The position numbers were made by a program, and so were the translations under genes. Of a DNA stretch of 64,000 nt, positions 41,704 to 50,590 are shown piece by piece. The stretch comes from Micromonospora polyrhachis (GTDB taxonomy: Bacteria; Actinomycetota; Actinomycetes; Mycobacteriales; Micromonosporaceae). Below the pieces are notes generated by a model that saw nothing but the letters and a program-made list of their open reading frames with translations, did no database searches and was not told the DNA's origin. Numbering within the stretch: position 1 is the stretch's first letter; each line of letters opens with the position of its first letter. Location of the stretch: assembly GCF_014203835.1 (NCBI RefSeq), contig NZ_JACHJW010000001.1, forward strand, positions 1,364,001 through 1,428,000. Reading direction: 5' to 3'.

Positions 41704-42014
41704 CCTGATAACTGAACCTCACTTCAGGTCAAGTCGCCGGTGACCTTCCCCACCGCTGGCCGCCAGCGGCCCGCCCTCACCACCGCCGGGGCCACCTTTC
41801 CCGCCTGCGGCTGTCCGACCCGCGCAGGTGCTAACGTCGGCCCCGACGGCCGAGTTCGTTGGCCCGTCCCGGACGAGTGCGAGTCGTACCCGGTGGTGCG
41901 AAGACGACCGCGATATGACCATGACCGAGGTCGTGGGACAGTCGCTCCGGCCGTCTTCCACTGGCACCGCGCTTCCCCACGCCGACGTCGCCGTACGTAT
42001 CGAAGGTGAGTGCC
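41704..42014. other. 311-base intergenic region without a gene
   Basis: This is the divergent gap between the ornithine cyclodeaminase homologue and the SMR pump gene. I see no convincing reading frame on either strand. It is a likely place for an SMR promoter or leader RNA. I looked for guanidine riboswitch features because SMR pumps are often controlled by them, but did not find the diagnostic sequences. Confidence 0.5.
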
Positions 42015-42329
42015 ATGGCCTGGGTAGTGCTTGTCGTTTCCGGTTTCCTGGAGACCGTCTGGGCGATCGCCCTGGGGCGGAGCGCGGGGTTCACCCGGCT
42101 CGTCCCCTCGGTGGTCTTTCTCGTCGCACTGGTATTGAGCATGGTCGGTCTCTCCTGGGCGCTGCGATCGATACCGATCGGCACCGGTTACGCGGTGTGG
42201 GTCGGGATCGGGGCGGTCGGCACCGCCGTGGTCGGGATGGTGGCCCTGGGCGAGTCGGCCAGCCTCCCCCGGCTGCTCTGTCTGCTGCTGGTGGTGGCCG
42301 GGGTGGTCGGCCTGAAGTTCTTCCACTGA
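42015..42329 (+). CDS. Small multidrug resistance (SMR) family pump
   Basis: The 104-residue protein has four membrane helices and the SMR signature with the essential glutamate in GFLETVWAIALGRS (Glu13), then WALRSIPIGTGYAVWVGIGAVGTAVVG. The pattern resembles SugE/Gdx-type pumps, many of which export guanidinium, more than EmrE. Sequence alone does not settle the substrate. Start ATG 42015 gives the canonical N-terminus (MAWVVLV). A hairpin follows at 42338-42353. Unlike many SMR genes it appears single, so a homodimer is expected. Confidence 0.9.
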   Translation: MAWVVLVVSGFLETVWAIALGRSAGFTRLVPSVVFLVALVLSMVGLSWALRSIPIGTGYAVWVGIGAVGTAVVGMVALGESASLPRLLCLLLVVAGVVGLKFFH

Positions 42330-42337
42330 GCGGTACG

Positions 42338-42353
42338 GAAGGAGTTCCTTCCT
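42338..42353 (+). terminator. Small hairpin after the SMR gene
   Basis: GGAAGGA-GT-TCCTTCC is a perfect 7-bp stem with a 2-base core, 8 bases past the SMR stop. Confidence 0.5.
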
Positions 42354-42385
42354 GTTCGTCTTCCGCCCGGAAAGGGCGCGCCCCC

Positions 42386-42408
42386 CTGACCCCAGCGCCG
42401 GGGGTCAG
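42386..42408 (-). terminator. Hairpin at the ftsK end
   Basis: CTGACCCC (42386-42393) pairs with GGGGTCAG (42401-42408) over a 7-base loop; the right arm overlaps the ftsK stop codon. It may end ftsK transcription or protect the 3' end. Confidence 0.5.
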
Positions 42409-45400
42409 TCGTCGGCGCGGAGACCAGCCAGGGTCTCCTCCAGCTCGTCCGGCTTGACCAGCACCTCACGTGCCTTGGAGCCCTCGGACGGCCCGACGAT
42501 GCCCCGGGTCTCCATCAGGTCCATCAGCCGACCTGCCTTGGCGAACCCGACCCGGAGCTTGCGCTGCAACATCGAGGTGGAGCCGAACTGCGAGGTCACC
42601 ACCAGCTCGATCGCCTGCACCAGCAGGTCGAGGTCGTCCCCGATGTCCTCGTCGATCTTCTTCTTGCTGTCCTGCGCCGGGGCCAGCACATCCGGCCGGA
42701 ACTCCGGCTCGCGCTGGTCCTTGCAGAACTTGACCACGGAGTTGATTTCCGACTCGGAGACCCAGGCCCCCTGGATCCGGATCGGCTTCGACGCGCCCAT
42801 CGGCAGGAACAGCCCGTCGCCCCGGCCGATCAGCTTCTCCGCGCCGGGCTGGTCGAGGATGACCCGGGAGTCGGCCAGCGAGGAGGTGGCGAAGGCCAGC
42901 CGGGACGGCACGTTGGCCTTGATCAGACCGGTCACCACGTCGACCGAGGGACGCTGGGTGGCCAGCACCAGGTGGATGCCGGCGGCCCGGGCGAGCTGGG
43001 TGATCCGGACGACCGAGTCCTCCACGTCCCGGGGCGCGACCATCATCAGGTCCGCCAGCTCGTCGACGATCACCAACAGGTACGGGTACGGCCGGATCTC
43101 CCGCTCGCTACCGGGCGGGGGTTTGATCTGTCCGGCTCGCACCTTGCGGTTGTAGTCGTCGATGTGCCGTACCCCGTTGGCGGCGAGGTCGTCGTAGCGC
43201 ATGTCCATCTCGCGGACCACCCAGTCCAGCGAGTCGGCGGCCTTCTTCGCGTTGGTCACGATCGGCGTGACCAGATGCGGGATGCCCTCGTAGCCGGACA
43301 TCTCCACCCGCTTCGGGTCGATCAGCAGCAGCCGCACCTCGTCCGGTGTGGCCCGAGCCAGAACCGAGACCAGCAGGGAATTGAGGCAACTGGAATTGTG
43401 TGTCGGGATGCAGGCACGGCTGGCCAAATACAGGTGGCTGGGGCTGTCGACCTCGATACAGCGAACGGGTACGGACCGGATCGGCCGCACATCCACGATG
43501 AAGCGCAGCGACGTGGAGGGGCGAACGCTGCTCACCTGACGGCTCAGCTTGCGCGTCAACCGGAACACCTTCTCCGGCGGCGTGAAGTGAATCCGATAGC
43601 AGGTGGAGCTCATCTCGTCACGGCCCTTGACCGGCTTCGTCGTCATCGTCGCCTGATAGCCAAGGCTGATGATCAGCTCCAGGGTGTCGCGAGCAAGCCG
43701 TTCGTTGGTGACCGCGAACTCGACGCCGCCCCGCTTGGAGACCGTGCCATCCGTATCGAGCAGGCCAGCCAGCAGGTCTCGGCGCTGCTGTTCCGACGCC
43801 CGCAGGTAGACCGCGGGAATGTGCTTCGGACCGATCTGCCGGAACAGCGCCCGCATGGTGTGATAGCGCCGCTGAGGAGGGGTGGTCGGCATGAGGCCGA
43901 TCCTCCGGCGATTTCGAAGTCTGCCTTTGGCTGCACGACACACCGCCGAGAGGCCCACCCCGAGGTGTCTTGCCGCCTGAGCCAGCGTGACCCCCTCAGC
44001 AGCCAGGTCCACCGCCTCAGCGATGCGTCGGTCGCGTTCCGGGGAGTTCGAGATCGTGTATGCGAGCTGGTTGCGGGGGTGCTTCGTGATGGCATACCCA
44101 TCCAGCCGAATCTGATCGAGGATCTCCTCGTCAGCACACGTGAAAGAAGCCGATCCGGTCGTGCCGTCGCCGAGCCAGCAGCCCAGGGTGTACGGCGCGA
44201 TCGGGAGGTCCTGCTCCGGACAGTCGAGTGGTCCGCTAACTGGAATCGCATGGTTGGTCCAGGTGCCACCAGTTCCCGACACCCGTAGCGATGCGGCAAT
44301 CTCCGCTGTCGTCACCGGCTGATCGTCGAAGACACGTCTCTGACTCGAACGCCCTGGGGCCGAGACACGCTCGCGCAATGCCTGGTAGAGACGGTGACGT
44401 GAATAGGTTTGGACGGCTCGCGTCACGGTCTGCCCACCACGGTGGTACGTCGCGCTACCGCTCCTCCCGCCCTTCGGAATGCCCCTGTCCCTAACGGATT
44501 GGTACAGCACATTCCGGAACTGCGGACCAACATCCGACACGACCTCGGCTGTCGTTACCAGACGGTCGGGCTCGGCAAGGACGTCGGCTGTCCGATCGGC
44601 GACAAGCGCGACATCGCTCGCGGACCAGTACGAGCCGTCCTTCCACCGATGAGTTCGTTGCGAGCGGCCTGCTCTCGTCGTCGTACACCACTGGTGTTGC
44701 GCGTCGGCAACGATCACCGTGCCATCTGAGAACTCCACCTCGTAACAGGGGCGATCCGACATGACGGGGGTGGCCCCGATGATCGTGCATGCCCGACCAC
44801 GCTCGTCGAAGACCTGGTCACCAACCTGAAGCTCGCCCATCGTGGACCAGCCACCGGGTGTGGGGATCGGTGTGTCCAGGGCAAGCGCCTTCCCGGCCCC
44901 AGTTGCCCCCGCTATCAGGATGTGCGGCATCTTGGCCAGGTTGGCCACCACGAAGCCGCCCTCGATGTCCTTGCCGAGCGCCACCACCATCGGGTGATGG
45001 TCGGCCGCGGCCACGCGAGAGCGCAGCACGTCGCCGAGGGCCACGTCCTCCCGGTCGCTGTTCGGGATCTCCACCCCGACCGCGCTCTTGCCGGGAATCG
45101 GACTGAGGATCCGTACGTCCGGCGACTTGACCGCGTAGGCGATGTTGCGGGACAGCTGGGTGATCCGCTCCACCTTCACGCCGTGGCCCAACTCGACCTC
45201 GTAGCGGGTGACGGTCGGGCCCCGGGTGAAGCCGGTGACCGCCGCGTCGACGTCGAACTGGTCGAACACGCCGGCGAGCGCGGTGATCACCTCGTCGTTG
45301 GCCTTGCTCCGGGTCTTGGCCGCACCGCCGGGGCGCAGCAGGTTGGCCGGCGGCAACGTGTAGTCGCCGGCCATGCCGGTGATGGCGAGCTGCTCGGCCC

Positions 45401-46436
45401 GGGTCGGTGCGACGGAGTGCTCGGGCGGTTCCGGTGCGCGGCGGGTGGCCGGCACCTTGGCCGCAGGCTTACGGGGCAGCGGGATGGTGTCGTGCACGAT
45501 CTCGTCGTCGGCGGCCTCGTCGTCCTCGATGAGGCTGGCCTGCCGTCGCCGGGCGGGTCGGCGCGCGCCTCGGCCCGCACCGGCCTTCGCCGCGCCCGAC
45601 CGGGCCGCGCCCCGCGCACCCTCCTCGTCCTCGTCGTCGTCATCGTCGTCGTCGGAACCGCCGCCGACCGGCCTGCCCAGCACGGTGCCGGCCAGCAGGC
45701 CGAGCCGTTCCGGGATCTTGTTGACCGGGGTGGCGGTGACCACGAGCAGCCCGAAGAAGAGCAGCAACAGCAGCACCGGAACGGCCACCCAGGCGCTGAC
45801 CGTCTTCACCAGCGCCGCGCCGACCCCGGCCCCGATCAGGCCGCCGGCGTAGTCGCGCTGCACGTTGTCGACCGGGTTCTGTCCGATGTGCAGTAGTGCG
45901 GCGGTGGCGACGACCAGCGCCGACCAGCCGACCACCCCGCGCCCCCGGTGCTCCGGCTCGCGTGGCTCGCGCATCAACCAGATCCCGCCGAAGAGCAGCA
46001 GCACCGGCAGGGCGGCGGCCACGGCCCCCACGAAGAGCCGGATGCCGTCGGCCACCCACTCTCCCAGCGGACCGGCGGAGGAGAACCACACCGCGAGACC
46101 GGTCAGGATCGCCATGGCGATCAGGAACAGGCCGGCTCCGTCCCGGCGGTGTTCCGGGTTGAAGTCCCGGGCGGTGGCCGCCTGCCGACCGGCTGCGCGA
46201 ACCAGCCAGCCAAGCCCGTGCGCCACGCCCATCCAGGTGCCTCGGGCCGCCTGACCGACGATCACCGCCAGGCCGGAGCCGCCACCGGTACGCCGTTTCG
46301 GCGCCGACCGAACCGGGCTCGACTTACGGCCACCGGACGACTTCCCGCCGGTGGACTTACGGGCGCGCGCGTTGGCGGCGCCACGCGGTGACGACGCGCC
46401 GCGACGCCGGCTCGCCTGTGGGGTACGGCCCGCCAT
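42405..46436 (-). CDS. ftsK: DNA translocase FtsK, containing an intein
   Basis: FtsK pumps DNA at the septum during division and, in sporulating actinomycetes, during sporulation septation. The 1343-residue precursor has a basic N-terminus, four membrane helices (residues about 90-230), a linker and the motor. The Walker A motif is split: GATGAGK (510-516) is followed by a 498-residue intein (517-1014) and then SSCLNSLL. Past it come the Walker B region ([32 protein letters not shown]), [16 protein letters not shown], and the C-terminal gamma winged helix ([25 protein letters not shown]). The spliced protein would be 845 residues, normal size. GTG or ATG at 46436 is the start. Confidence 0.94.
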   Translation of the reverse strand: MAGRTPQASRRRGASSPRGAANARARKSTGGKSSGGRKSSPVRSAPKRRTGGGSGLAVIVGQAARGTWMGVAHGLGWLVRAAGRQAATARDFNPEHRRDGAGLFLIAMAILTGLAVWFSSAGPLGEWVADGIRLFVGAVAAALPVLLLFGGIWLMREPREPEHRGRGVVGWSALVVATAALLHIGQNPVDNVQRDYAGGLIGAGVGAALVKTVSAWVAVPVLLLLLFFGLLVVTATPVNKIPERLGLLAGTVLGRPVGGGSDDDDDDDEDEEGARGAARSGAAKAGAGRGARRPARRRQASLIEDDEAADDEIVHDTIPLPRKPAAKVPATRRAPEPPEHSVAPTRAEQLAITGMAGDYTLPPANLLRPGGAAKTRSKANDEVITALAGVFDQFDVDAAVTGFTRGPTVTRYEVELGHGVKVERITQLSRNIAYAVKSPDVRILSPIPGKSAVGVEIPNSDREDVALGDVLRSRVAAADHHPMVVALGKDIEGGFVVANLAKMPHILIAGATGAGKALALDTPIPTPGGWSTMGELQVGDQVFDERGRACTIIGATPVMSDRPCYEVEFSDGTVIVADAQHQWCTTTRAGRSQRTHRWKDGSYWSASDVALVADRTADVLAEPDRLVTTAEVVSDVGPQFRNVLYQSVRDRGIPKGGRSGSATYHRGGQTVTRAVQTYSRHRLYQALRERVSAPGRSSQRRVFDDQPVTTAEIAASLRVSGTGGTWTNHAIPVSGPLDCPEQDLPIAPYTLGCWLGDGTTGSASFTCADEEILDQIRLDGYAITKHPRNQLAYTISNSPERDRRIAEAVDLAAEGVTLAQAARHLGVGLSAVCRAAKGRLRNRRRIGLMPTTPPQRRYHTMRALFRQIGPKHIPAVYLRASEQQRRDLLAGLLDTDGTVSKRGGVEFAVTNERLARDTLELIISLGYQATMTTKPVKGRDEMSSTCYRIHFTPPEKVFRLTRKLSRQVSSVRPSTSLRFIVDVRPIRSVPVRCIEVDSPSHLYLASRACIPTHNSSCLNSLLVSVLARATPDEVRLLLIDPKRVEMSGYEGIPHLVTPIVTNAKKAADSLDWVVREMDMRYDDLAANGVRHIDDYNRKVRAGQIKPPPGSEREIRPYPYLLVIVDELADLMMVAPRDVEDSVVRITQLARAAGIHLVLATQRPSVDVVTGLIKANVPSRLAFATSSLADSRVILDQPGAEKLIGRGDGLFLPMGASKPIRIQGAWVSESEINSVVKFCKDQREPEFRPDVLAPAQDSKKKIDEDIGDDLDLLVQAIELVVTSQFGSTSMLQRKLRVGFAKAGRLMDLMETRGIVGPSEGSKAREVLVKPDELEETLAGLRADD
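43395..44888 (-). mobile_element. Class 3-like intein with LAGLIDADG endonuclease in FtsK
   Basis: The insert of 498 codons begins with Ala ([14 protein letters not shown]) and ends PTHN before Ser of the extein. It lacks Cys/Ser at position 1, but carries Trp67 in QHQWCT, Cys477 in RCIEVD and Thr496 in PTHN, which match the Trp-Cys-Thr set that defines class 3 inteins. Two homing-endonuclease motifs are present, LGCWLGDGT (acidic residue at 241) and LAGLLDTDG (373-381). Residues 298-330 add a helix-turn-helix-like stretch ([23 protein letters not shown]). The splice junctions lie exactly within the FtsK P-loop between Lys and Ser, so unspliced FtsK would have no ATPase. Confidence 0.92.
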
Positions 46437-46552
46437 AGAGTCACACCGTAGCGGCGTGACTCGACCAATCCCCGCTTTTGCGAGTCGTGTCCGCGTGCGA
46501 CACGCGTGTTGTGCGAGAATCCGTGATCTTTGACACTATGAAGGGACGCCGC

Positions 46553-47023
46553 ATGTCACCCCCCGGCTTCGAGGACACGTCGGACGAACCTGGAGTTGGT
46601 GGCCAGTTGCAGACCCTGCAACCGTTGACGAACGAACTCATCGCCTCGGTACTGACCGGCCACGACTACAACTTCCACACCGATTCCGACGGTGACCTGT
46701 TCGGCAAGTGGGACGACAGCCTGATCTACTTCTTCCGGGTCGGCGCCAACGGCGAGGTGTTCCAGGTTCGTACGATGGCCGCCACCACGTTCTCGATCGA
46801 GAACGTGTCCGCCCTGCACGAGTTCTGCAACGCCTGGAACCACGAGCGCCTGTGGCCCAAGGCATACGTGCACGTCGACGACGACGGCAGCGTACGGGTC
46901 TGCGGTGAGGTGGTCACCGACCTCGAACGGGGCGTGACACCACAGCAACTCGACCAGCTGATCAGCTGTGGCATCGCCACCGGCTGCCAGATGTCCGAGG
47001 CCGTCGCGGAGCTACGGCCCTGA
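46553..47023 (+). CDS. YbjN domain protein
   Basis: The 156-residue protein has a YbjN/type III secretion chaperone-like fold: TNELIASVLTGHDYNFHTDSDGDLFGKWDD, then ALHEFCNAWNHERLWPKAYVHVDDDG and DLERGVTPQQLDQLI. YbjN proteins are small and acidic and have no known enzymatic activity. ATG 46553 follows AAGGGA; ATG 46538 is the alternative. It is first in a three-gene cluster with an HSP90 gene (26-base gap) and a TPR gene whose C-terminus is a second copy of the same domain, suggesting one functional unit. Confidence 0.85.
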   Translation: MSPPGFEDTSDEPGVGGQLQTLQPLTNELIASVLTGHDYNFHTDSDGDLFGKWDDSLIYFFRVGANGEVFQVRTMAATTFSIENVSALHEFCNAWNHERLWPKAYVHVDDDGSVRVCGEVVTDLERGVTPQQLDQLISCGIATGCQMSEAVAELRP

Positions 47024-47049
47024 GCTACCGCCCGGAGAGGGAGTCCGCT

Positions 47050-48930
47050 ATGGAACGGCGGTTCCAGGTCGACCTACGCGGCATCGTCGACCTGCTCAGC
47101 CACCACCTCTACGCCAGTCCCCGGGTCTACGCCCGGGAACTGTTGCAGAACGCCGCCGACGCGATCACCGCCCGGCGTGCCGCCGACCCGGACGCCGCGC
47201 CGGGTCGGGTGGTCGTCGAGCCGGCCGTCGACGGGTCGCTACGCGTACACGACAACGGCATCGGGCTGACCGAGGAACAGGTGCACACCTTCCTGGCCAG
47301 CGTCGGGCGTACCTCCAAGCGCGACGAGTTGGGCTTCGCCCGGCAGGACTACCTCGGCCAGTTCGGCATCGGGTTGCTCTCCTGCTTCATGGTCGCCGAC
47401 ACCATCGAGGTGGTCTCCCGCTCGGCCGGCGGTGGGCCGGCGGTGCGGTGGACCGGCTACGCCGACGGCCGGTACGCCGTCGAGGTGGACGAGACCGCCC
47501 GGGAGTCCGTGGGCACCACCGTCGTCCTGCGGCCCCGGCCCGGTGGCGGGCACTGGCTCGCCCCGACGCAGGTACGGGAACTCGTCCGGTCGTACGGTCA
47601 CCTGCTCGACGTCGACGTCGTCCTGACCGAGCCGGATGGCGGTCCGGAGAGCGAGCCGGAACGGCTCACCGACCCGCAGGCCCCGTGGGAGGTCGCGTAC
47701 GACGATCCCGAGGTCCGCCGGGCCGCGCTGCTGGACTACGGGGCGCAACTGCTGGGCAGCCGACCGATGGAGGTCGTCGACCTGAAGGTGCCCGAGGCCG
47801 GGCTGGTCGGGGTCGGCTTCGTGCTCCCCTCGGCGGCAGCCGTCGGCCAGGGCGGGCACCGGGTCTACCTGAAGCGGATGCTGCTCAGCGAGGACGCCCG
47901 CGAGTTGGTGCCGGACTGGGCGTTCTTCCTTCGTTGCGTCGTCGACACCGCCCTGCTGCGGCCGACCGCCAGCCGCGAGGCGCTCTACGCCGACGACCTG
48001 CTCGACCGGGTACGCGAATCGCTCGGCGAGCAGATCCGGGGCTGGCTGCTCGACCTGTCGGTGCACCACCCCGACCGGCTGGCCGCCTTCCTGCGCGTAC
48101 ACCATCTCGGGGTAAAGGCGCTCGCGGTGCGCGACGACGAGATGCTGCGGCTGGTCGACGCCTGGCTGCCGTTCGAGACCAGCCGGGGCGCGATGCCGTT
48201 GCGCACCTTCCGGCGCGGCGCTTCGATGATCCGGTACGTGAACACGGTCGACGAGTTCCGCTCGTTGGCCGCGATCGCCAGCGCCGCCGGCACGCCGCTG
48301 GTCAACGCCGGCTACGCGTACGACGCGGAGATCCTCGAACGGCTCTCCCGGCTCGATCCGAAGATCACGGTACGCCGGCTCGATCCCGGTGAGCTGGCCG
48401 CCCGACTCGACCCGCTCAGCGAGGAGCAGGAGCGTAGCGTCGCCGGTTTCCTGGAGACCGCCCGCCGGGCCCTGGCCGATCTCGACTGTGTACCGCTGAT
48501 CCGCCAGTTCGACCCGGTGACCGTGCCGGCGCTGTACATCGCCAGCCAGCAGGCCCGGGAGCAGGACAACGTACGACGTAACCTGGCCGGTGCGGACGAA
48601 CTCTGGTCCGACGTGCTCTCCGCCTTCGCCGACGTCGAGATCGAACACCGACCGGAGTTGGTCTTCAACTGGCGGCATCCGCTGATCCGCCGGATCGCCG
48701 GCAGCCCGTCCGGTCCCGCGCTGCGTAACGCGGTCGAGGCGCTGTACGGGCAGGCGCTGCTCGCCGGCCACCACCCGCTGCGTGCGGCGGACACCGCCGC
48801 ACTCAACCGCTCGTTCCTCGCCCTGCTGGAACGATCCTTCGCCGCCCCGGAGACCGGTGGCGGATCCACTCCGACGTCCGGCGGCGGACCGGCCCCGGCG
48901 GCGGACACCCCATCCGAGGAGATGCCATGA
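47050..48930 (+). CDS. HSP90 family chaperone-like protein
   Basis: The 626-residue protein has the Bergerat ATP site: ELLQNAADA (30-38), DNGIGLT (68-74), YLGQFGIGLLSCFMVAD (101-117) and GTTVVLRPR at about 158-166. Its length is close to HtpG, and the middle-domain loop PTASREALY carries the arginine expected to reach the ATP. It diverges from housekeeping HtpG (for example GLLSCF for GFYSAF). It lies between two YbjN-domain genes on the same strand, with short gaps. The likely function is an ATP-driven clamp acting with these partners. Clients are unknown. Confidence 0.88.
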   Translation: MERRFQVDLRGIVDLLSHHLYASPRVYARELLQNAADAITARRAADPDAAPGRVVVEPAVDGSLRVHDNGIGLTEEQVHTFLASVGRTSKRDELGFARQDYLGQFGIGLLSCFMVADTIEVVSRSAGGGPAVRWTGYADGRYAVEVDETARESVGTTVVLRPRPGGGHWLAPTQVRELVRSYGHLLDVDVVLTEPDGGPESEPERLTDPQAPWEVAYDDPEVRRAALLDYGAQLLGSRPMEVVDLKVPEAGLVGVGFVLPSAAAVGQGGHRVYLKRMLLSEDARELVPDWAFFLRCVVDTALLRPTASREALYADDLLDRVRESLGEQIRGWLLDLSVHHPDRLAAFLRVHHLGVKALAVRDDEMLRLVDAWLPFETSRGAMPLRTFRRGASMIRYVNTVDEFRSLAAIASAAGTPLVNAGYAYDAEILERLSRLDPKITVRRLDPGELAARLDPLSEEQERSVAGFLETARRALADLDCVPLIRQFDPVTVPALYIASQQAREQDNVRRNLAGADELWSDVLSAFADVEIEHRPELVFNWRHPLIRRIAGSPSGPALRNAVEALYGQALLAGHHPLRAADTAALNRSFLALLERSFAAPETGGGSTPTSGGGPAPAADTPSEEMP

Positions 48931-48955
48931 GGCTGCTGGCCGGTGAGGCGACGTC

Positions 48956-50554
48956 GTGACCGACCGAAGTGAACTGCTTGAGGCGCTGAACGACGCGAAG
49001 GACCTGCCCGACGGCGAGGCCAAGGTGGTGGAGCTGGAACGGCTCACCGCACACGCCGACGCCGCGCAGGACGTACGCCTGGGCTTCGACGTCCGGATGG
49101 AACTGATCGACGCGTACAACAACCACACCGAGCGGTGGCGGATGCTGCCGGCGTTCGGGTGGTGCCTGGCCACCTTCGACCGTGAGCCGGAGCTGTTCGA
49201 CGACTGGGACGCGGAACTGCTGCGCTGGTACCACAAGTGGGCGGTGGCGACGCTGCGTGGTACGCCCCGAGTGGGACTGGCCCAGACCAACGCCGCCCTC
49301 GACGACATGGAGCGGCGTTTCCGCGAGGGCGGGCACAGCCTGCACGCGATCTACAACCTGCGCTGCCGGATCGCCGACCATCTCGGTGACGAGGCGGAGG
49401 CCCGCAAGTGGCTGGCCCGATGGCGGGCCGCCCGTCGGGACGAGAACAGCGACTGCGCCGGTTGTGATCCGTCCCGCCAGGCGGACCTGCTGGCCGGCTG
49501 GGGTGACTGGGAGGAGGCGATCCGGGTCGTCGAGCCGGTGCTGACCGGGGTGCTGGGCTGCACCGAACAGCCGGAGAAGGCGATGGTCACGGCGCTCACC
49601 CCGTACCTGCGCCTGGGCCGGTACGACGAGGCCGCCAAGGCACACGTGCGGGCGTACCGGCGGCATCGCCACGAGCGGGACTCCTTCCCGTACCTGGCCG
49701 AGCACCTGCGGTTCTGTGCGTTGACCGCGAACTACGACCGGGGCCTGGACATCCTCGCCGAGCATCTCGGCTGGCTGGACCGGCCGTACGACGAGATGTC
49801 GGCGATGGAGTTCACCGCCGCGGGCGCGCTGCTCTGCCGGCTGGCGGCCGAGGCCGCAGCAGGCGGCGCGAGCGCGCCCGCCGATCGCACCATCACCCGC
49901 CCGGCGTACGGGGACCGACCGGCCGAGGAGCTGAGCGTCCCGGCCGTGGGGGCGCTCCTGCTCGGCATCATGGAAGACCTGGCCGGGCGGTTCGACGCCC
50001 GAAACGGTACGACACACCAGTCCGGCCGGATGGCCGCCTGGCTGGCGGAGCGGCCGCTCGACGAGCCGATCCCGTTGCCGGTCGACGAGCCACCGGCCGG
50101 CGGCTGGTCGGACGAGTTGGCCGACCTGCCGGCGGACCGGCTCGACGTGGTGGCACCGCTGCGGGTCGAGGCCCTCGTCGCGGTGTTGCACGAGCGCGGC
50201 GACCACTACGTCGTCCATGAGGACGGCACGGTGGGCGGCCGGTGGGGCAAGGCGATCGTCCAGTTCGAGCAGTTGGGCGAGCGGGGGGAGATCCTGCACG
50301 CCCGGATCGTCGCCGAGCGCCAGCTACCGGCCGAGCGGCTGGCCGACGCGTACGAGTTCTGCAACAGCTGGAACCACGACCGGCTGCTGCCGAAGGCGTA
50401 CGTGCACGACTCCGGCGACGGCAACCTGCTCCTGGCCGGGGACGTCAGCACCGATCTGGAGCACGGGGTGACCGGACAGCAGCTCGCCGTCCTGGTCAAC
50501 GCGACAGTCTCGTCGGGTGCCACGTTCGCCGAAGCGGCGGCCGAACTGCCGTGA
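48956..50554 (+). CDS. TPR-like protein with C-terminal YbjN domain
   Basis: The 532-residue protein starts at GTG 48956, 25 bases after the HSP90 stop. Residues 1-290 consist of helical pairs like tetratricopeptide repeats (LAQTNAALDDMERRFREG, DEAEARKWLARWRAARRDE, WGDWEEAIRVVEPVLTG, LGRYDEAAKAHVRAYRR). The last 130 residues are a YbjN domain clearly related to that of the first gene in the cluster (EFCNSWNHDRLLPKAYVH; DLEHGVTGQQLAVLV). TPR scaffolds often bind HSP90-type partners, so this may be an adaptor. Its real function is unknown. Confidence 0.82.
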   Translation: MTDRSELLEALNDAKDLPDGEAKVVELERLTAHADAAQDVRLGFDVRMELIDAYNNHTERWRMLPAFGWCLATFDREPELFDDWDAELLRWYHKWAVATLRGTPRVGLAQTNAALDDMERRFREGGHSLHAIYNLRCRIADHLGDEAEARKWLARWRAARRDENSDCAGCDPSRQADLLAGWGDWEEAIRVVEPVLTGVLGCTEQPEKAMVTALTPYLRLGRYDEAAKAHVRAYRRHRHERDSFPYLAEHLRFCALTANYDRGLDILAEHLGWLDRPYDEMSAMEFTAAGALLCRLAAEAAAGGASAPADRTITRPAYGDRPAEELSVPAVGALLLGIMEDLAGRFDARNGTTHQSGRMAAWLAERPLDEPIPLPVDEPPAGGWSDELADLPADRLDVVAPLRVEALVAVLHERGDHYVVHEDGTVGGRWGKAIVQFEQLGERGEILHARIVAERQLPAERLADAYEFCNSWNHDRLLPKAYVHDSGDGNLLLAGDVSTDLEHGVTGQQLAVLVNATVSSGATFAEAAAELP

Positions 50555-50562
50555 CCGGGCTT

Positions 50563-50590
50563 GGCCCCGCCCGATCAACCGGGCGGGGCC
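50563..50590. terminator. Bidirectional terminator hairpin
   Basis: GGCCCCGCCCG (50563-50573) and its complement (50580-50590) form a perfect 11-bp stem with a 6-base loop ATCAAC between the convergent TPR-YbjN gene and the TetR-HxlR gene. The right arm lies in the last codons of the latter. Confidence 0.75.

Noticed and set aside
38683-41715. A 1010-residue plus-strand open frame opposite pgsA, rimO and the cyclodeaminase gene
   Set aside because: It is a mirror of three well-supported genes and has no recognisable domain.
41704-42014. A guanidine riboswitch in front of the SMR pump gene
   Set aside because: ACGG and ACGA occur near 41850 and 41905, but not in paired hairpin loops with the right spacing, and the conserved core of the guanidine-I class is missing. 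A covariance model search would settle it.
43395-44888. An inserted transposon or frameshift in ftsK
   Set aside because: The reading frame is continuous and both intein splice junctions and endonuclease motifs are present; there are no inverted ends or transposase.
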